A stretch of DNA of 64,000 bases from the NCBI GenBank assembly GCA_964563755.1, contig CAZLYC010000001.1, positions 239,350 through 303,349 of the forward strand. Reading direction: 5' to 3'. Under the pieces are notes generated by a model. It was not told where the DNA came from and searched no databases. It saw only the letters and a list, made by a program, of their open reading frames with translations. Shown piece by piece: positions 48,901 to 63,900 of the stretch (the first letter of the stretch is position 1; each line of letters begins with the position of its first letter). The position numbers and the translations under genes were made by a program. The stretch comes from JABMQF01 sp964563755 (GTDB lineage: Archaea; Nanobdellota; Nanobdellia; Woesearchaeales; UBA11576).

Positions 48901-51900
48901 CAAACATATCCAACCTCACAATATATAACAACACACAAAGTGGATTATACCTCGGATCTTCAGCGAACAACATAATATACAATATAAATCTGTCCAACAA
49001 CGCGATATCATCAGGGTATGAAATACCCTTGATAAGTTCTGGCCTTAATGCCAATAATAACACGTTCAATAACATATACATAAACTCGACTGGGAGCAAT
49101 AACGCATTCTACTTCCAGACTGCCATGTATAATATTATCAATAATAGCATAATACAAGGAAGAACATCAACATTCAACTCAAATAGCGAATACCAGATAT
49201 TCGAGAATGTCACATTCATCAATGCATCAGTATACATATACGCAGGTTCTGACCACAATCTATTCAGGAACTCGACGTTCACGGGTTCGATACCTCGATG
49301 CGTAGAGTTGCAATCCGCGTCAGGAGGGGCAAATAACAACACATTCTATTACAATAACTTCAGTTGCACAGGAACATACCAGTTCTATGATGTATCAGGG
49401 TACTCGAACCCTGTGAACATAACTGTTGATGGAGTTCCGCAAGGTAACTATTGGAGTGATATAGAGACGAACAGGATAGAGATATATGACAACAACCTAG
49501 ATGGTTTCGGTGACATTGGAAGAGAGTATCCATACAGCAGCACGTACAGAGGAAAGATAACTGGTGAGTCAGACTATGGACCTATACTTTCAGATGACGA
49601 CCATGACGGAGACCCGAACTGGCACGACTGCGTGGATGACAACGCAAGCATAATTGCACCGAGAGATGACCTGCTTATAAGAAGCAACGTAATACTCTGC
49701 AACGGAACGTATAGGATGAACGACACTGCAAGCAACGGTGTAATACTTTTTGCCACAAATGGAACTTCTGTCACGTGCAACGGTACAATCATGATAGGAA
49801 ATTCTAGCGGTATGGGCGTTTACGGTAACTTGTCAAATAATTCATTGAGTAGTTGTAGCGTTATTAATTATAGCTCTGGTGTCGCGTTGTCTTATCCTGG
49901 TTGGAGGAGGCATGTTTTGTGGAATGCTACTTATTCTGAGCCTTTTTATGACACTGCTGTCGATGCTAATGATAATATATTTGCAGTCGGATATGTCGTA
50001 AATTCTGGATGGTATGATTTCAGCATATTCAAATTCGATTCTTCGGGAGATGAGCTTTGGAGAAGAAACCTCAGCGCAGGTTACCATGATATTGCGTATG
50101 GAGTGGATACAGATTCTTCTGGCAATGTTGTCGTGGTTGGCTTGTATGATGCTTCTTCAGATAATTGGGGCATAGCAAAGTTTGATTCTTCAGGCACAAT
50201 GTTATGGAACACAACGCTTGTCTGGAACGCATCAGCGGATGATAAAGCTTCTGATGTTGTTGTTGATAATTCAACTGGTGACATTTTTGTAGTTGGTAAT
50301 TACAGGGCGTATACTTCTCAGAATGCAGGATTGCGTTGGGCTTACGCTAAGTTTGATTCTTCCGGAAACCTCATTTGGCAGAAGAATTTCACGTGGCGCC
50401 CTGAGAATCTGGGAGCAGAGGCACGTGGTGTTGATTTAGATTCTTCAGGTAACATAATAACCTCTGGTTATTTCTATTATCTTGATGGTGTCTATAAGAC
50501 TGGCGTTGCCATTGTTAAGCTTGATTCTTCTGGTGATATTTTGTGGAATAGGACTTTGAAGAATTTCGGTGAAGCGTATAAAGTTGAGGTAGATTCATCT
50601 GATAATATTTTGGTGGTTGGTAGTGGAGGCATGGTAAAGTATGATTCTTCAGGTAGTCAGTTGTGGAATGTCTCGGGTGATTTTAATGATGTTGGATTGA
50701 CTATTTCTGATGATGTGATTGCTGTATCAGGTACTTATGGTCAGTGGATGGTTTCAAAGTTTAATAGTTCTGGTTCTTGGATGTGGAATTATAGTGTTAT
50801 CTGGAATGGGTCCTCATCTTTGTCAGGTGTGGATATAGATTCTTTAGGGGATATTGTTCTTGCTGGCAGTAGATACCAGTATGGCTCTGGTGGTTCGTAT
50901 AAAGCGGCTTTAGCAAAGATTAGTGGTGATGGTTATTCCCCGTCTGGTTCTGTCTTTGTGAATAATAGTTTCTTATACAACCAGAAGGGTGTTTTTGTTG
51001 ATGGTCTTATCAATAATAATACTTTTAGGAATAATACTTTCCTTGAGAACTCTTATGGTGTTTATGTCACTAATGGCTCTTGGGCTAATTTTGTGTATTA
51101 TAATAATTTCACGAATTCCACTTATGCTCAGGCAGTGTCCAATCCAGAAAACAATTTCAGCACGGTGGTTGGCGGCATTTATCATGGTAATTTCTGGAGT
51201 GATTTTGATACTAATCACTTGATTATTCTTGACTCTAATCGTGATGGTTTTGGTGATACTGGTGCGGAGTATCCTTATTCTGCTGTCAATAGAGCTAATG
51301 TGTCTTTGGATGTTGTTGATAAGGGTCCTATCCTGCCAGATTCAGACCATGATGGAGATCCAGACTGGAGGGATTGCAATGATTATAACTCAAGCGTTTT
51401 CGCTCCTTTTGATGGTCTGAAATTGGATTATGATACTATTTTCTGCAACGGTACGTATTATATTACAGATACGGGCAGTGCTGGTGTTATAGGCATCAAT
51501 GCAAGCAATATACGGGTTGTGTGTAATAATACTGTCATGATTGGTAGTGGACTTGGTAGATTGTTCTATCGTTCAACATCTTATCCTGTCTATAATTCTC
51601 TTGTTGATGGCTGCGCTTTATCGAATTATGTGGATGGTTTCTATATTGATGGTAATCAGGGCAATATCAGCCTGATTAATGCGAGAATCAATCATACGAG
51701 GAATACTGTTAGAATTACTGGTGCGTACAGTGGTTATTATACTTTTGTTGATAATGTAACTATCTTTAATTCGACTGATTATGGTTTTGCTATGTGGGAG
51801 TCTAGTAATTTCCATATCAGCAATGTCAACATAACTAATTCTGATTCTGTTGGTTATTATCATTACTGCTATGGTGGCGGTCGTAATTGCTCAAACATAA

Positions 51901-54900
51901 CTCTTACAAATTTCAACTATGAGAGCGATGGCACTGGCTGGTTGAGGGAAGAGTATCTGGGCAATGTCGTGGGTGTCTCAAATATCCTATTTGAGAATAT
52001 AACCATGAGGAATTATTCTGATTTCGCTATCTGGGGCTATATGGAGAATTACACCAATGTCACTTTCAGGAATATACAGTTGTATCACGGCACCAGTGAT
52101 TGCATCGATACCGAAGGATTTTATGGCCATACCTTGCTTGAAAATGTGCTCATTGAGAACTGCTCTCCTTCAGGCTATTCTGGCATGTGGGATATGGGCG
52201 GTGTTGTTAGGAACATCACTGTCAGGAATTATTTCACTAATCGCAGCAATGATCCTGCTCTTGCCTTTGATTGTGCTGAGCCTTGCCAGTTCTATAATGT
52301 GACGATTGAGAATGTAGGCTCAACTGGTCTGTCTGTTGAGCGTCGTAATGAGGTTATGATGAGAGGTTTGAAGATAAACAATACAGGTCTGCTCAACAGC
52401 TCCAGTTATGGTCTTTATGTAGAGAGCCATGTTTCTTCTGGCAAGAATTATAGTTTCTATGATGTTGAGATACATAATTCGAACGGGTCTGGAGCGTACA
52501 TATATGATGTGTATAATTCCAGTTTCATGAATTTCTCTGTCTATGGTTCGAAGGGCACTGGATTAATACTTAATGGAACATCTTACAATGTCACCATACG
52601 TAACAGCACGTTCTTCGATAACTCTGAGGGCATGTACCTGACTGGAACTACGCACGACAATCATGTTTACCATAATAACTTCTCAACTGCAAGTTATTAT
52701 TATGCACGTTCTGACAATGAGACAAACAACTTCAACACAACAATAGGTGGAGTTGCGCAAGGAAACTACTGGGAAGACATATACAACCTCGACATATACT
52801 CGCTCAATGATGATGTGTGGGGAGACGCAGGAACAGAATACCCGTATAACATAACCAACGGCGGCAATGTAGAAGGATACGTAACTGACTGGGCACCATA
52901 TGTAGATGGAAAGGGTTGCTACGACAACGACGTAGACGGATTCTATAATGCAAGCAGCGCAACAGCGTGTCCTGGAACATACAGGGACTGCGATGATTAT
53001 AATGCGAGCGTGATGCCGCCGAAGGATGATCTTTTGGTAGACAAGAATATTACTCTGTGCAATGGAACTTATTATATAGATGATACTGGTCTTGATGGAA
53101 TCATAAAGTTCTCTGCAGACAATGTCATACTAAGATGCAACAATACTGCCATAATAGGCACAAGCAACTCTGCGGGTCAGGGAATACGCTTCTGGCCTCA
53201 GAGCTATGATTCTGTCATTGGCTGTAATGTAAGTACGTATGGTACATGCATAGGTATCGGTTTCGGACTGACTGATGACTCTGTTGACGGAGTCACACTA
53301 ACTAATTGCAGCGAAGGCATACACGTAGAGGGCGCAAGGACGAATATAACCAACAGCAAGATGTCCGGTCCGGGTTTCAATACAGGCATTTATATCGGAA
53401 CCATCTCTTATATCAGTGATATCTTTATCAGTAATAACACCTTCTTCAATCTTAGCATATTTAGCGATGGAAGAGGCCCGTCTGGTACTGCTATACAATT
53501 AGGCAATTATGTTCGTAACATAACCATATTCAGAAACATATTCAACAGCACCAGGAACGCAAGCGGTAATTCAATAAGCAATATAGGCATACAATCAGTA
53601 GGCTCGAGTTCTAATAATCCTACCTATGGAATAAACATATCTAACAATACGATGATTAATTTCAATATGGCGATATATCTTGCATACTACACAGTGAACA
53701 GCACAATATCATCCAATAATTTATCAAATTCATCAGGCTATGGCTTCTATAGTGATGATGCTTCAGTAGCCAACAACACCCTGTTCTGGAACTATTTCTA
53801 TGATTCAGGCACACTGCAGGCATACGCACCTTCTGGAGGTAACCAGTTCAACACGACCGTCGGTGGCGTACCGCAAGGCAACTACTGGAGTGATATCGAA
53901 ACTAATATGATAGAGATATATGATAATAACTTAGATGGCTTCGGTGATGTTGGACCAGAGTATCCGTATAATAGGACAAACAGAGGAAATGTTTCTTTCA
54001 ATGTAACTGACTACGGACCAATAATTACCGACTCAGACACTGACGGAGACCCGAACTGGAGAGATTGCGATGACAGCAATTCGAGCATACTCGCGCCGAG
54101 AGATGATCTGTACATCAATACAAATACAACACTATGCGGAGGGACGTATTACATCAATGATTCCGGTTCTCAGGGAATCATCCTGATGAACAAGAGTAAC
54201 ATGAACCTCACCTGCGCAGGGACTGTCATGGCGGGCAACACCAGCGGCTGGGCAATATATCGTGCGGTCGGAGGCTCCAGTAAGCTGACTGTCAAGGGAT
54301 GTACTCTGTCCAATTACACTAGAGGAGTATATTGGGACCTAAATACTGCGTTGGTATACAACAATACCTTCGCCAATTATTCGCTGGCGGACAAGTATGG
54401 AGTCTATTTTGGTGGCAGCAATATTAACATATCAGGGAACTATTTCATCAGCGGTGAACCAATATTTGCATTCATGTGCAACAACAACTGTACGATATCC
54501 AACAATTCATTCCAATCAAGGGTATCGTATGGCGTCTTTGTTTCATCAATCAACTTAACGATTGCAAACAACACATTCGTGAACTCGAGGATTTATGAGG
54601 GTAACCGTAATTCAAATTATGGGACTTTGATTGCTAACAACACGTTCAGCACATCGAGCGTGGACTTGTATTATAACAGTACAAGAGTACTGGACAACTA
54701 TTTCAAAGACAGCAGCAGCTCAATCGACACAGGCGCCGGAGCATGGCTGCTCAACATATCAGGAAACAGGTTCGCCGGTCCGGCATCTAACATCAATACG
54801 CAAGGCAATAATTCATTCATAGGCAATAACATCCTGAACGGCTCAATCCTAATGTTTGGCGCCAATAATAATGTGCTGTTCAATAACACCGTACAAGGAA

Positions 54901-57900
54901 CGAGCGGTTCGACCTGCCTGAGGCTGTACTCGCTGTTCAGTCTCCACAGCCATGACAACCATATATACAACAACACATTCAAAGACTGTTCTGTCGGGCT
55001 CAACCTGACTAACTCAAGCCAGACATACAACCGGGTGTACTATAACAACTTCACCAACAACACGTTTGCCCACGCAGGCTCTTATAGCTTGACCAACCAG
55101 TTCAACACCACAGTCGGTGACGTTGCGCAAGGAAACTACTGGGATGATGTGTCAAGTCTTCAGATATTCGATACCAATAATGATGAGTGGGGAGACATCG
55201 GAACCCAGTATCCATACAACAGCACTAATGGTGCCAATGTTACTGGCCTTGTAACTGACTGGGGACCATACACAACAAAAGTATGCTATGATACGGATGG
55301 AGACGGAAGTTTCAACACAAGCAGTCCTGCAGAATGCCCTGGATACAGGGACTGCGACGACTATAATGCTACACTTCTACCGCCGAGGGATGATCTCTAC
55401 CTCACTTTAAACACGACACTGTGCAATGGAACTTATCATATCAATGATTCTGGAAATCTTGGTGTCGTTGTTCCGAATATAAACGGCGGTCTTATCTTGT
55501 CATGCAAAGGCACAATACTCATAGGAAATAATTCTGGATGGGGCATATATGGTCAAAATGCACAAAGAGCTACTGTCCAAGGTTGCACTGTGAGTAATTA
55601 TTCAAAAGGCATCACTGGCACGTTCTATCAAGGAATAATATTCAATAATACTGCCGTCAATTGCTCTTGCAGTTGGTGTTCAGGAATCGATGTGTCTAAT
55701 AATCAGATGAATATATCCAACAACACAATCCATCATAATTTTATAGGTATTCAGCTAGGAGACCCTCGACTTTCAGTTGTATCGAACAACCAGATATACA
55801 ATAATAGCCTGCGTGGTATCTATATGCCAACAACTAATTCCAATAATATCTCTATCATATTAAATAACTTCTCTTATAACCCTGGAGATGCCATATACAT
55901 CGATAATTCACATATGCATTTCATTGCACATAACACTTTCTTCGGAGGTTCAGGTATCACTTTGGCCGGATCAAGGAATAGCACTGTCTACAATAATACC
56001 CTTGCAACATCTAATGGCGTCACTTCTGGTGTCGGTTCAAGCAACATCACAGGCAACCGTTTCAATTACTGCTCAACAGGTATACAGTTACTGGCAGGCA
56101 ATAATTCTGTCTCGCACAACACGTTCCTTGTCAGTTCCAGAGCCATTATTTTATATGGTGTTTATAACGATACAATATTCCTGAATAATTTCTCAGGCAT
56201 CGCAGCCAACACAGAAGGTCTATACTTCACACTTAGTTCAGGAGGCATTCCGACAACAAATTCAAGAATATATAACAACACATTCTACAACCTAAGCTAT
56301 GCTGTTTATATGACTACTGCCAATCAATCGAATAATATCTTCTACTATAATAACTTCTCAAATAGCTCCAAAGCTCACGTAATATCTCTAAATAATACCA
56401 ACCAGTTCAACACCACAGTAGATGACGTGGCTCAGGGCAACTATTGGTCTGACATATATAATCTGATGATATTCGACACGAATGCAGATAATTGGGGTGA
56501 CGCAGGAAGCCAGTATCCATACAACGGAACAAATGGCGGCAATGTTTCCGGCTTGGTGACAGACTGGGGACCATATACAACAAAAACCTCAACTTTATAC
56601 TCGCTCCAGGTAGACCCTCTCAACGCATCAATACTAAATGACACTATAAAGTTCGAGTGCAACGCTTCAACAAATGACCAGCTCAAGAACGGTACTCTCT
56701 ATCATAACTATTCAGGAAGCTGGCTGCCGAACGGATCTGTAACACTAACCGGCTCATACGCAGAGTTTGAGTTCAACAGGAGCGGCTTCAATGAGGAGAA
56801 GACATTCACCTGGACTTGCCAGGCATGCGACGGAGCAATATGCGCATTCGGCGAGACCAGAACTATCACGATTGACTTGACTAAGCCTAGCATATGGTTC
56901 GAGGTTCCAACACCCGCGAATAACTTAAGGAACACTACGTTCTATAACTGGGCTTATGTCAACGTCTCCACAAGCGACGCGAACAATAACAACAGAAGCG
57001 CGTTCATAGACTTCAACAGAACGCTCGTCGGATGGTTCAGGCTTGAGCAAGGCAATGGTACATATTTCATCGATAGCAGTAAGTACGGAAACAATGGAAC
57101 ATGCACCGGAACAGCATGCCCAGAAGTCTGGACAGGAGCAAGAGGAAAAGCATACATGTTCGACGGAAGCAATGATAGGATACTCCTGCCCAATACGCAT
57201 CCGCACATAGGAAACCTATCCGAGGACTTTACCATAACAATGTGGCTGTATATGAGGAGCATGGATCACGTAGGCTACAGCTCGAGGATGGGATTCTTCG
57301 GAAGAGGCTACATTGGAGGACCAAACTACCAAGGCTGGTCATTCCACATAAACACTGCCTCGAATAACGGCGGATTGATATTCACTACATTCAATTCGAC
57401 CACTTATGATGACCACCTATTCAGCGTATTACCATCAGGCAGCTGGCATCACGTGGCCCTGTCCTACAATGCTAGTTCAAACACTTCCTACGCTTACATG
57501 GATGGCGTACTGAACAGCACGCACTACAACCCACAGAAACTTAGCATGAATTGGACCAACCTGTATTATATAGGATGGAGCTACTATGGAAATAATAACT
57601 ACTTCAACGGAAGCATAGATGAAGTTATGCTCTTCAGAAGACAACTCTCGCCTAAGGAGATAAACGCATCATATCAGAACCAACTTGCCGCACTATACAA
57701 TAACTTCACCAGTTTGCAGCCCGGACTGTACAACTATACTTCATATGCTGTCGACATCGCAGGCAACCTGAACCAGACAGAATACAGGAACTTCTCAGTG
57801 AACTACCTGCCGAATGTATCGAATATTGTCATCAATTCATCGAACGCGACAAACTATACTTCAGAGAACATAACTGTCTGGTACGATGCAGAAGATCAGG

Positions 57901-60900
57901 ACAATGACATGATAAACAACATAACCAACTGGTACCTGAACGGAACATCATTCACACTGCTAAACGCTCATTTCACATCGAACTCCAGACTTAATATGAG
58001 CAACTGGACAAAGGATTACTCCGGATACAACAACAACGCAAAGATAATGGGTCCAGTGTTCAACTTGACCGGAAGAGGCACAAGAAGCTCTTATGATTTC
58101 GACGGTGTCAACGATTACATCAACTTCAGCAATGCAAGCGCACTCAACATGGGCTCAGTTGGACAATCATACTCTATATCCGTATGGGCGATGCTCAAGA
58201 CAGGTTCTACTGGCGTGAATGTCATGATAGCAAAAGAATCAAGCATCTCAACACCATATCCTGTCTACTGCTATGCCGCCGGAACAGGCATGTCCTGTTA
58301 TCTACGCGGATCGAACACATTAGGAACATATACTTACGATTCAGTCGTCGACTCAAAATGGCACCACTATGTGTTTGTCGTCGACAGAGCGCAGCAGTTC
58401 GCAAGCCTCTACTTGGATGGAGCCTTAAAATCAACAAGAGACATAGTATCAGAGAAATCAACATCCTTCAATAACCAATACTCATTGACATTGGGAGTCA
58501 CTTCTGCGATGATGTATGTCTGGAACGGCTCAATAGGAGAAGTAGTCATATACAACAGGTCATTAAGTTCTGAACAAGTATCATTGCTCTACAGGAATAT
58601 GACGCACATCATAAGCCCTCTTGAGACCAGAGCAGGACAGAACTGGTCAATGTCAGTAACTCCGAATGACAACCTTGAAGACGGTCTGACTGTCATTTCA
58701 TCCAACTTGACAATACTGCCTATGAACGCAACAGGTCTCGTTATAAACTCAACATACGGAACTAACACCAGCACAGAGAACATAACAGTCTACTACAACT
58801 TGACAGGCGGAGCTACAAGAGGCATAGTCAACTGGTATCTCAATGCAACACCATTCTCACTACTTAACCTCCAGTTTGAAGGTAACAGCAACAGGAACAC
58901 GACAAAGGACAGCTCGCCATACGGAATAACAGCAAACATAACAGATGCGGTCTGGAACATGACCGGAGGACATATTGGCGGAGGCTACGAATTCAACGGA
59001 ACCACATACATAACAGTAGGAAACCCAAGCCACTTGGATGTCGGAGCAGTCGGCCAGTCATACACAGTATCATTATGGGCGAAGACAAACAGCACCGCGG
59101 TAAACCCTGCATTGATATCAAAACAGACAAGCACAGTATCCCCATATCCATTCTACTGCTATCTACAGACATCAGGAATCTTATCATGTTATGTGCGTGG
59201 AGATGCAACTTACGGCGCATCAACCACAATACAGCTTAATGATTCAAGATGGCACCACATCGCTTTCGTCGTGGACAGAAGCCAGAATGCTACACGCATA
59301 TATGCTGATGGCCAGCTCAATGCAACTACAGACATAAGCTCACAGAGCGCGATATCATTCAAGACAACCTCAACTATACTCTTAGGCAAATCAGGATCAG
59401 GAAGCAACGCATGGAACGGTTCAATGGATGAAGTGATGATATTCAACAGGTCACTCTCAGCACAGCAGATACTAGCATTGTACAACAACAGGACAGACCT
59501 CATAGTCGAGCAGGAGACAAGAAAATCCGACAGATGGAAAGCCTGCGTCATACCTATAGACCCTCTTGAAGAAGGCAGCCAGTCATGCACAGAGAACCTG
59601 ACGATAAATAATGTTGGCCCGACAACTCCAACAAGCATAACGCCTACAAGCGGAATATACGGAGGAGATAAGAACATAATACCTGTCAACTGCACAGGAA
59701 GCACTGACAGTGACGGTGACGCAGTATACTATAACATAGATACCAACGCAACAGGAGTCTGGACGAATATAGTCCTCAACGATGCTGACGGTTACTATCC
59801 TCTTGACATAAGCGCATATGGCACCAACACTGATATCGGATTCAGGTGCAATGCAACAGATTTGCTAAATGCATCCGCATATTACACTGGAACAGGAACA
59901 TTAACAATAGATAATGATCCTCCTGCACCGGATCCTGCAGTAGTATATTCCATATCTCCTCTGAATGCGTCAGCTATGAACATAACAGCAGTGACTGCGA
60001 ACGATGACTTCAGCAACCCTGTAGAGTATTACTTCAGAAATACGAATACGAGCAGCAATTCAGGATGGATATCATCAGTCAGCTGGATAGACACAGCACT
60101 CGCAACCGGCAATACCTACTGCTACACTGTTCAGTATAGAGACAACCTGAACAATACGGGAACAATATCCTCAACGACCTGCAATACGACAATACTCCTG
60201 CTGCCAGTACAGATAGACCCGCTCAATGCATGGGTCATAAATGACACTGTCAAGTTCGAGTGCAGCATAACCGGTTCAAATCTCGCAAATTCAACACTAT
60301 ATCACAACTATTCAGGAAGCTGGCTGCCAAACGGCACTGTCTCGATAGCAGGAGACTATGCAGATGTCGAGTTCAGCAGAATCGGCTTGACTGTTCAAAA
60401 GACATTCGTTTGGGGCTGCGACGTATGTGACTTAGGCGGACTATGCGTGCCCAGCTTCAACAGGACACTCACAATCGACTTGACTAGGCCTGGTGTATGG
60501 TTCGAGGTTCCAACACCCGCGAATAACTTAAGGAACACTACGTTCTATAACTGGGCTTATGTCAACGTCTCAACATCAGACGCAAGCAACAGGACAGCAT
60601 TCATAGACTTCAACAGAACACTCGTCGGATGGTGGAGATTCGAGAATAACACAAATGACAGCTCAACATACAGAAATAACGGACAGTGCTCCGGAGCAAC
60701 CTGCCCAGAAACATGGACAGGACCGAGAGGAAAAGCATACAACTTCGATGGTGATGATGATTATATCGATGTTACAACGTCTGGCGCAGCAACTATTAAT
60801 CGCATAACAATCACTGCTTGGATAAAGTCTGATACAAAATATCCTTACAGAGGAATTGTCATAAGCAGAGACGGAGTTTCACAGGGTCTGTTGCTATCAG

Positions 60901-63900
60901 GTCTTGGAGGAACTAACAACCCATTAGGATACTTGTGGGAGGGAACAGGAGATGAATATAACGCAGATTCAGGTCTTGTTCCAACAAATGGAATTTGGCA
61001 TTTTGTCGCATTAGTAATCGAGCCTGACAAGGCAACATTGTACATGGATGGTTCATCCTGGCAGAATGTGAAGAGCCATACACCGAAATCAATGGATGTC
61101 CTGTGGAAGATAGGAGACGATCCTGCTGTTGGAGGCAGAAAATGGGATGGCGCCATAGATGATGTAAAAATATGGACTCGTGCATTATCCTCCGCTGAAA
61201 TAAATGCGACATATCAGAATCATCTCAAAACGCTTTTTGCCAACTTTACAAACTTGACTTCCGGACGTTATAACTATACTGCCTATGCTTTCGACATGGC
61301 AGGCAACCTGAATCAGACAGAATACCGAAACTTCTCAGTCAACTATGTGCCGAATGTATCTAACATGGTGCTGAACAGCACTTACGGGACCAATTACACT
61401 AATGAGAACCTCACAGTTTGGTACAATAGTTCTGATGGAGACTCTGATCGTGTGAAGAATATAACTAATTGGTATGTGAATGGAGCATCGATTGCAGTGC
61501 TGAATATGCCTTTTGAATCTAATACGATGCTAAACATGAGCAACTGGACTAAGGATTATTCAGAATACAACAATCATGCAACAACCCGTAATGGCGCTCT
61601 CTGGAACTCTACAGGAGGATATGATGGAAGAGGAGCATATCGTTTTGACGGTGTTGATGATTATATTGAAGCCAACAACTCTCAATCACTCAACTTAGGA
61701 ACAAATGATTTCAGCATAGCATTGTGGGTTAAAGTAGACTACAGAGACAGCTACAACCAGATGGTCAGCAAATTGGATTATGTCGGCGGAACAGGATTCC
61801 AGTATTTGTTGACATATGGTGGAAGACAAAGAATATACTTGTTCGGCGCAAGCGAACTACAATCAGTAGCTAATACTGCCTTAAATCAGGGAACCTGGTA
61901 CCATGTAGCTGTAACTGTACAAAGAAACTCAACAACCGGAATCAAATTCTATCTTAATGGAGTAGAAGACGGCACTGGAAATGCAACCGCTGTCCAGGAT
62001 AGCATAAGCAATACAGAACCTTTCAGGATAGGAAGGACAACATCGCAATACTTCAATGGCTCACTAGACCAAGTACAAGTATTCAACAGAAGCCTGTCTG
62101 CTGCACAGGTCAAGGCGTTGTACCAGAACAAGACAGATACTATTGTCGAGCAGGAGACAACCACAGGAGACTCCTGGCATGCATGTATAACTCCTAACGA
62201 CGGATATGAGGATGGAACTCAGGTCTGCAGCAATACGCTCAATATAACTGCATCAACAGTAACGACGATGCAGGTCGATCCTCTCAATGCGTGGGTAATC
62301 AATGACACTATTAAGTTCGAATGCAATGCTTCCAGCCCTGTCCTCCTTGCAAATGCAACTCTCTATCATAATTACAGTTCCAACTGGCTCGGCAACGGTT
62401 CTACAGCAATAAGCGGATATTCTGCACTATTTGAGTTCAATAGGAGCGGATTTGCTCAGGAAAAGACATTTGTCTGGGGCTGTTATGCATGTGATTCAGA
62501 CGGAATGTGCGCTTTCAGCGATAATAGAACCATCACGATCGACTTGACTAAGCCCGGAATAGCATTTGAGGTTCCAACACCCGCGAATAACTTAAGGAAC
62601 ACCACGTTCTATAACTGGGCTTATGTCAACGTCTCAACAACAGACGCAAGCAACAGGACAGCGTTTATAGACTTCAACAGGAGCCTCGTAGGATGGTGGA
62701 GACTGGAGCAGGGCAACGGAACATACTTCGTCGACTCTTCCACATACGTTAAAGACGGCAACTGCACCAATTGCCCAGAGGTGTGGACAGGAGCAAGAGG
62801 AAAAGCATACATGTTCGACGGAATCAACGACAGGATAACAGTAACCGGACCAGACCTGCACCTCGACAAAGAAATCACCATTTCTGCATGGATATACCCA
62901 AGAAGATTGGAAGGCAACTCAATAGTCGTAGACAGGCACGCCACCGGATGGTTCTACTTCGGATACAGGAACGACCCGTGGACAGATAATGCCCTAGGCA
63001 ATTACCTGATATATACAAACACATCTGATGGAAGATCCACGCAGTTCCTCAATTCAGTCCAGATATCTCTCCTAAGGTGGAGCCATATATTGTTGACAAT
63101 AAATTCAACCGGCGCCCACAGGTTCTACATTGATGGCGAGCCAAAGATATCAGGCACATTGTCGAACTATAAAGCATTAGGAGACCCTGCAGCTTCGGAC
63201 ATTGAGAACATACTCATAGGAGCAGGAAATGGCAACTTCGACGGCGCAATAGATGAAGTGATAATATTCAACAGAGCTTTGTCACCTCAGGAAATCAATG
63301 CGACATACCAGAGCCACGCGGTCAGATTAGAGAGGAACTTCACAGACCTGACATCCGGACTCTACAACTTCACATCTTCTGCCGTCGACATGGCTGGCAA
63401 CCTGAACCAGACAGAGTATAGGAACTTCTCGGTAAATTATGTGCCTAACGTATCTAACATGGTGCTGAACAGCACATACGGAACAAATTATTCTTCAGAA
63501 GACCTGACAGTAGGGTACAACAGCGCTGATGGCGACTCTGATACTGTCAAGAATATAACCAACTGGTACCTCAATGGCACGTCAATAATGACTCTAAATA
63601 TGCCTTTCGAGTCAAATACGCAGCTGAATATGAGCAACTGGACAAAAGACTATAGCGGCGGCAACAATCATGGCACAGTCATAAATGCAACATGGAGCGG
63701 CACAGAAGGATATGATGGCAAAGGAGCATACAAATTCGATGCGGTCGACGACTATATATCTACCGGTAAGAACGAGACTCAGCTAGGCATAATGAACCAA
63801 ATGACTTACGAGTTGTGGGTCAATAGGAAAGGAACTGGTTCATCAACATCAGGAAGAGTCATCTCCACAGGTTGGGATAGCGGCGCGACAAATTACAGAG

